DNA of 64,000 nt, from contig NZ_BAFT02000034.1 of assembly GCF_000308475.2 (NCBI RefSeq), positions 61,770-125,769 of the forward strand. Reading direction: 5' to 3'. Positions 61,508 to 64,000 of the stretch are shown here, in pieces. The DNA is from Nocardia brasiliensis NBRC 14402 (lineage in GTDB: Bacteria; Actinomycetota; Actinomycetes; Mycobacteriales; Mycobacteriaceae). Positions within the stretch are counted from its first letter, which is position 1; the number at the start of each line of letters is the position of its first letter. Made by a program: the position numbers and the translations under genes. Under the pieces are notes generated by a model that worked only from the letters and a program-made list of their open reading frames with translations, was not told the origin of the DNA and did no database searches.

Positions 61508-61548
61508 TTCGAGGCCCGGCCGCGCACGCAGTGCGACCGGGCCTCGAA
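61508..61548. terminator. bidirectional stem-loop terminator
   Basis: TTCGAGGCCCGG at 61508-61519 pairs perfectly with CCGGGCCTCGAA at 61537-61548 across a 17-base loop that can itself partly pair. It lies between the converging glutathione peroxidase and cyp51 genes. Confidence 0.8.
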
Positions 61549-61568
61549 TCATGTTCGGGGGTGGTGGT

Positions 61569-62921
61569 TCAGCGCGAGCGGCGGCGATAGCGCACGGTGC
61601 AAGGTTGCAGCAGCTGCACGACCATCTTGCTGTGGTCGTTGCGATAGCTGTGCGCGGGCTGCGCCATCTCGAACTCCCAGTCCCGCAGCAGGATCGAGAA
61701 GATGGCCTTCAACTGCATGAGCGCGAACGCCGCGCCGACACAGCGATGCCGCCCGGCTCCGAACGGAATCCAGGTCCACCGATTGACGATGTCCTCCTGC
61801 TTGGGATCCAGGTAGCGGGCCGGATCGAACAGATCCGGCTGCGGGAAGTCGGCCGCGATGCGGTTGGAGACCGCGGGTGTGGCGGCCACCAGATCGCCAG
61901 GTGCGATGCGATGCCCGCACACGTCGAAGTCCGCGCGGGCCACCCGCATCAGCACGATGAGCGGCGGGTGCAGGCGCAACGCCTCCTTGACGACCGCCTC
62001 GAGCTGCGGAATACGGCGCAGTGCACCGAAACTGATATCGGCGCCGTCGGCGTACAGCTCGTCGAGTTCGGTGACCACCCGGCGCAGCCAGTCGGGGTGA
62101 CGCAGCAGCTCGATCACCGTCCACGCGGCGGTGCCCGAGGTGGTGTGATGGCCCGCGAACATCATCGAGATGAACATGCCGGTGATCTCCCCGGCGCCGA
62201 AGCGGGGCGCGCCGTGTTCGTCCCTGATCGAGATCAGCACGTCGAGCATGTCGCGATCATCCTTACCCGCAGGCGGATTCGCGTCGCGGCGGTCCATGAT
62301 CTGCTGCACCAGCGCCACCAGTTCGACGCGCGCCGCATCGCGCCGCCGGAAACTCTCGATCGGCGCGTACGGATCCACGTAGGCCAGCGCGTCGGTGCCG
62401 CGTTCGAGATCGTGGTAGAGCCGGGCGAATCGCTCGTCGAGTTCGTCGCGGAACTTGGTGCCGATCAGGCACGCCGAGGAGGTGTAGATGGTCAGTTCGG
62501 CGAAGAAGTCGAGCAGGTCGATCTCGCCGGATTCGCCCCAGCCCGCGAGCATCCGGGACACTTCCCGTGCGATGGTGGCGGCGTGCCCGCGCATCTGCTC
62601 GCCCCGGAGGGCTTGGTTGTGCAGCATTTCCTTGCGGCGTTCCGGCGGGGCGTCGAACACGACGCCTTCGCCGAAGATCGGCTTCATGAACGGATAGGCC
62701 GCGGCCTGGTCGAGTTCGTCGTCGCCGGCCCGGAAGAAGAACTCGTTGGCCTGCGCTCCCGACAGCAGGATCACCCGGCGCCCCGCCAGGTCGAACACCC
62801 CGACGTCGCCGCACTCGGACCGCACTCGCCGCATCAAGCCGATCGGATCGGTCCGGAACTCGTCGAGATGACCGTGCTCGCCGTGTCCACCCGAGACCCG
62901 TTGCGGAGTAATGAGACTCAT
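61569..62921 (-). CDS. cyp51: sterol 14-alpha-demethylase CYP51
   Basis: P450 of 450 residues with near-diagnostic CYP51 sequence: RVSGGHGEHGHLDEFRTDPI at the N-terminus, FFAELTIYTSSACLIG, the I-helix MMFAGHHTTSGTAAW, ExxR in VVKEALRLHPP, and heme loop FGAGRHRCVGAAFALMQ with Cys394. It matches mycobacterial CYP51 (Rv0764c) over the whole length. CYP51 removes the 14-alpha methyl of sterols such as lanosterol or obtusifoliol; azoles bind its heme. In mycobacteria it sits directly beside ferredoxin and cyp123 genes. Here it stands alone about 7 kb away, convergent to the CYP125 unit, but keeps the shared operator. Confidence 0.96.
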   Translation of the reverse strand: MSLITPQRVSGGHGEHGHLDEFRTDPIGLMRRVRSECGDVGVFDLAGRRVILLSGAQANEFFFRAGDDELDQAAAYPFMKPIFGEGVVFDAPPERRKEMLHNQALRGEQMRGHAATIAREVSRMLAGWGESGEIDLLDFFAELTIYTSSACLIGTKFRDELDERFARLYHDLERGTDALAYVDPYAPIESFRRRDAARVELVALVQQIMDRRDANPPAGKDDRDMLDVLISIRDEHGAPRFGAGEITGMFISMMFAGHHTTSGTAAWTVIELLRHPDWLRRVVTELDELYADGADISFGALRRIPQLEAVVKEALRLHPPLIVLMRVARADFDVCGHRIAPGDLVAATPAVSNRIAADFPQPDLFDPARYLDPKQEDIVNRWTWIPFGAGRHRCVGAAFALMQLKAIFSILLRDWEFEMAQPAHSYRNDHSKMVVQLLQPCTVRYRRRSR

Positions 62922-62955
62922 GGGAACCCTCCGAAGCGCACGGCCCGCAGATCAT

Positions 62956-62975
62956 GTGGACACCTGTCTGGACAG
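62956..62975 (-). promoter_or_regulatory. TGTC-CA-GACA operator upstream of cyp51
   Basis: In the sense of cyp51 the region reads ACTGTCCAGACA followed by GGTGTCCA. The palindrome TGTC-CA-GACA and repeated TGTCCA match the cyp123-like upstream region almost base for base. The plus-strand core is at 62965-62975, about 44 bases from the start codon. Confidence 0.6.
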
Positions 62976-63009
62976 TACTACGCCCGACGGGTGCCGACAA
63001 GGCCGCGCG

Positions 63010-64000
63010 TCAACCGCGACGGGTGAGGGGAGCGCGCAGGCCGAGGTGGTGGCGCAGCGTGGTACCCGTGTATTCGGTGCGATAGACACCCCGTTCCTGT
63101 AGTTCCGGCACCAGCCAGTCGACGATCTCGTCGAGCCCGCCCGGGACCAGGTAAGGCGAGATGTTGAAGCCGTCGACGGCGCCTTGCCGGACCCAGTGCG
63201 CCAGTTCGTCGGCCACCTGGGTGGGCGTGCCCGCGAAACCCGAACGCTCCGTGGACGCGATGACCACCGCTCGCAGCGAAAGGTTTTCGGCTTCGGCGCG
63301 AGCGCGCCATTCGCGCGCGATGCTTTGCGGGTCCTGGCCGTGCCGGGGCGCGCCGCGGGTCTCCGAGATGGGGCGTGGTTGCGGATCTTCCTTCGGCAGC
63401 GGGCCGTCCGGGTCCAGATGCGAGAGGTCCCGGCCCCACACCTGACCGGCCAGCGACAGTGCGGTCTGCCCGGTGTATTGGCCGTCCTTGACCCAGCGGA
63501 CCTTCTCCTCGACCTCGGATTCCTTCTCCGCCAACACGATCTGGGTGCCGGGCAGGATCTTGATATCGTCCTCCGGCCGGCCCGCGGTGCGCAGCCGGGC
63601 GCGGATATCGTTCGCGAAGGCGAGCGCCTCGTCGAAATGGGTTCCGTGCCTGGAGAAGATGACGTCGGCATGGGCGGCGGCGAAGTCGCGCCCGGTCGCG
63701 GAATCGCCTGCCTGGAAGATGACGGGATGCCCCTGCGGGCTGCGCGGCAGGGTGGGGGTGATCGAGACGCGGAAATGATCGGTGGACCGTTCGACCGGGT
63801 GCACCGCGTCCGTCGCCGCCCAGACGGGGCTCTGCGGTGACGTGGCGATCGCGCCGTCGCGCCAGGAATCCCAGATCGCCCGCGCGGTGGCGAGGAACTC
63901 ACCCGCCCGCTCGTAGCGCAGTGCGTGGTCGAGATAGCCACCGCGCCGGAAGTTTTCGCCGGTCCACGCGTTGTCGGTGGTGACCGCGTTCCAGCCGGCA
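63010..64000 (-). CDS. NtaA/SnaA/DszA-type flavin-dependent monooxygenase, 5' end outside window
   Basis: The minus-strand frame is open from the right edge to a stop at 63010, about 330 residues. It starts in the family core with GWNAVTTDNAWTGENFRRGGYLDHALRYERA and SPVWAATDAVHPVERSTDHFRVS. It continues with GHPVIFQAGDSATGRDFAAAHADVIF and AGTPTQVADELAHWVRQGAVDGFNI, then PYLVPGGLDEIVDWLVPELQERG. These are typical of the nitrilotriacetate monooxygenase group of luciferase-like FMNH2-dependent enzymes, which often attack organosulfur or chelating compounds. Missing are roughly the first 110-130 residues. An internal GTG at 63804 is not the true start. Confidence 0.9.
   Translation of the reverse strand, partial: AGWNAVTTDNAWTGENFRRGGYLDHALRYERAGEFLATARAIWDSWRDGAIATSPQSPVWAATDAVHPVERSTDHFRVSITPTLPRSPQGHPVIFQAGDSATGRDFAAAHADVIFSRHGTHFDEALAFANDIRARLRTAGRPEDDIKILPGTQIVLAEKESEVEEKVRWVKDGQYTGQTALSLAGQVWGRDLSHLDPDGPLPKEDPQPRPISETRGAPRHGQDPQSIAREWRARAEAENLSLRAVVIASTERSGFAGTPTQVADELAHWVRQGAVDGFNISPYLVPGGLDEIVDWLVPELQERGVYRTEYTGTTLRHHLGLRAPLTRRG

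Overview
This is a chromosomal segment of a high-GC mycolate actinomycete, most likely Nocardia or a close relative. The supporting signs are strong GC bias at third codon positions, many GTG/TTG starts, LIP-type secreted lipases, a fused HadA/HadB-type dehydratase, an Rv1733c-type membrane protein, PucR regulators with RsbRD-like N-termini, Scr1/DUF397 pairs, and a cytochrome P450 cluster that closely parallels the mycobacterial cyp51/cyp123 locus. No rRNA, tRNA, CRISPR array, intact insertion sequence or prophage was seen.

Layout. 1-4.4 kb: a cysteine-desulfurase-like enzyme with an unrecognised partner, a flavin/F420 split-barrel protein, a CBS-pair protein and a PucR regulator. 4.6-7.8 kb: a small regulatory island with a DUF397 protein, an XRE-DUF5753 (Scr1-type) regulator and two small divergent genes. 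Their promoters share TGCA-rich operator-like motifs. 7.9-15.7 kb: a small monooxygenase, an NAD(P)H-binding protein, a lipoprotein, three secreted lipases/esterases and the fused dehydratase. 15.8-25.2 kb: a second Scr1-type regulator, a TetR/membrane-protein pair, an acyl-CoA carboxylase beta subunit, a PucR-like protein without its DNA-binding domain, an acyl-ACP desaturase, an Ag85-like esterase, a luciferase-like oxidoreductase and a second HadA/HadB-like protein whose catalytic motif is lost. 25.4-34.3 kb: tandem secreted lipases, a translationally coupled PaaK-like adenylating enzyme and stand-alone ThiF/E1-like (Rv1355c-type) protein, an NTF2-like protein, a cytosolic hydrolase, a large TetR regulator and a small LuxR-type HTH protein.

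34.3-42.1 kb holds the most unusual locus: a minus-strand cluster with a 1372-residue TerD-FtsK/SpoIIIE fusion ATPase, a coiled-coil protein ending in a ParB/sulfiredoxin-like segment, a WXG100-like small protein and three small proteins of unknown function, with a divergent single-pass membrane protein. It looks like a type VII-secretion-like or DNA/protein-translocating system coupled to a Ter stress-response domain.

42.1-64 kb: another PucR regulator, an ECF sigma factor with a SnoaL-like tail, DoxX and GMC proteins, then a sterol/steroid-type metabolic region. One operon (aldehyde dehydrogenase, SDR, 3-hydroxyisobutyrate-dehydrogenase-like, carboxymuconolactone-decarboxylase-like, KstD-like flavoprotein, TetR) runs left from about 52.1 kb. 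A divergent operon (CYP123-like P450, frameshifted SDR, 3Fe-4S ferredoxin, NTF2-like, unknown, acyl-CoA synthetase) runs right. A third unit (aldehyde dehydrogenase, CYP125-type P450, glutathione peroxidase) follows, converging on cyp51. The cyp51, cyp123-like and aldehyde dehydrogenase promoters share a TGTC-CA-GACA palindrome, and KstR-like boxes lie in two promoter regions, so these genes probably form one regulon. The window ends inside an NtaA/SnaA-type flavin monooxygenase gene.
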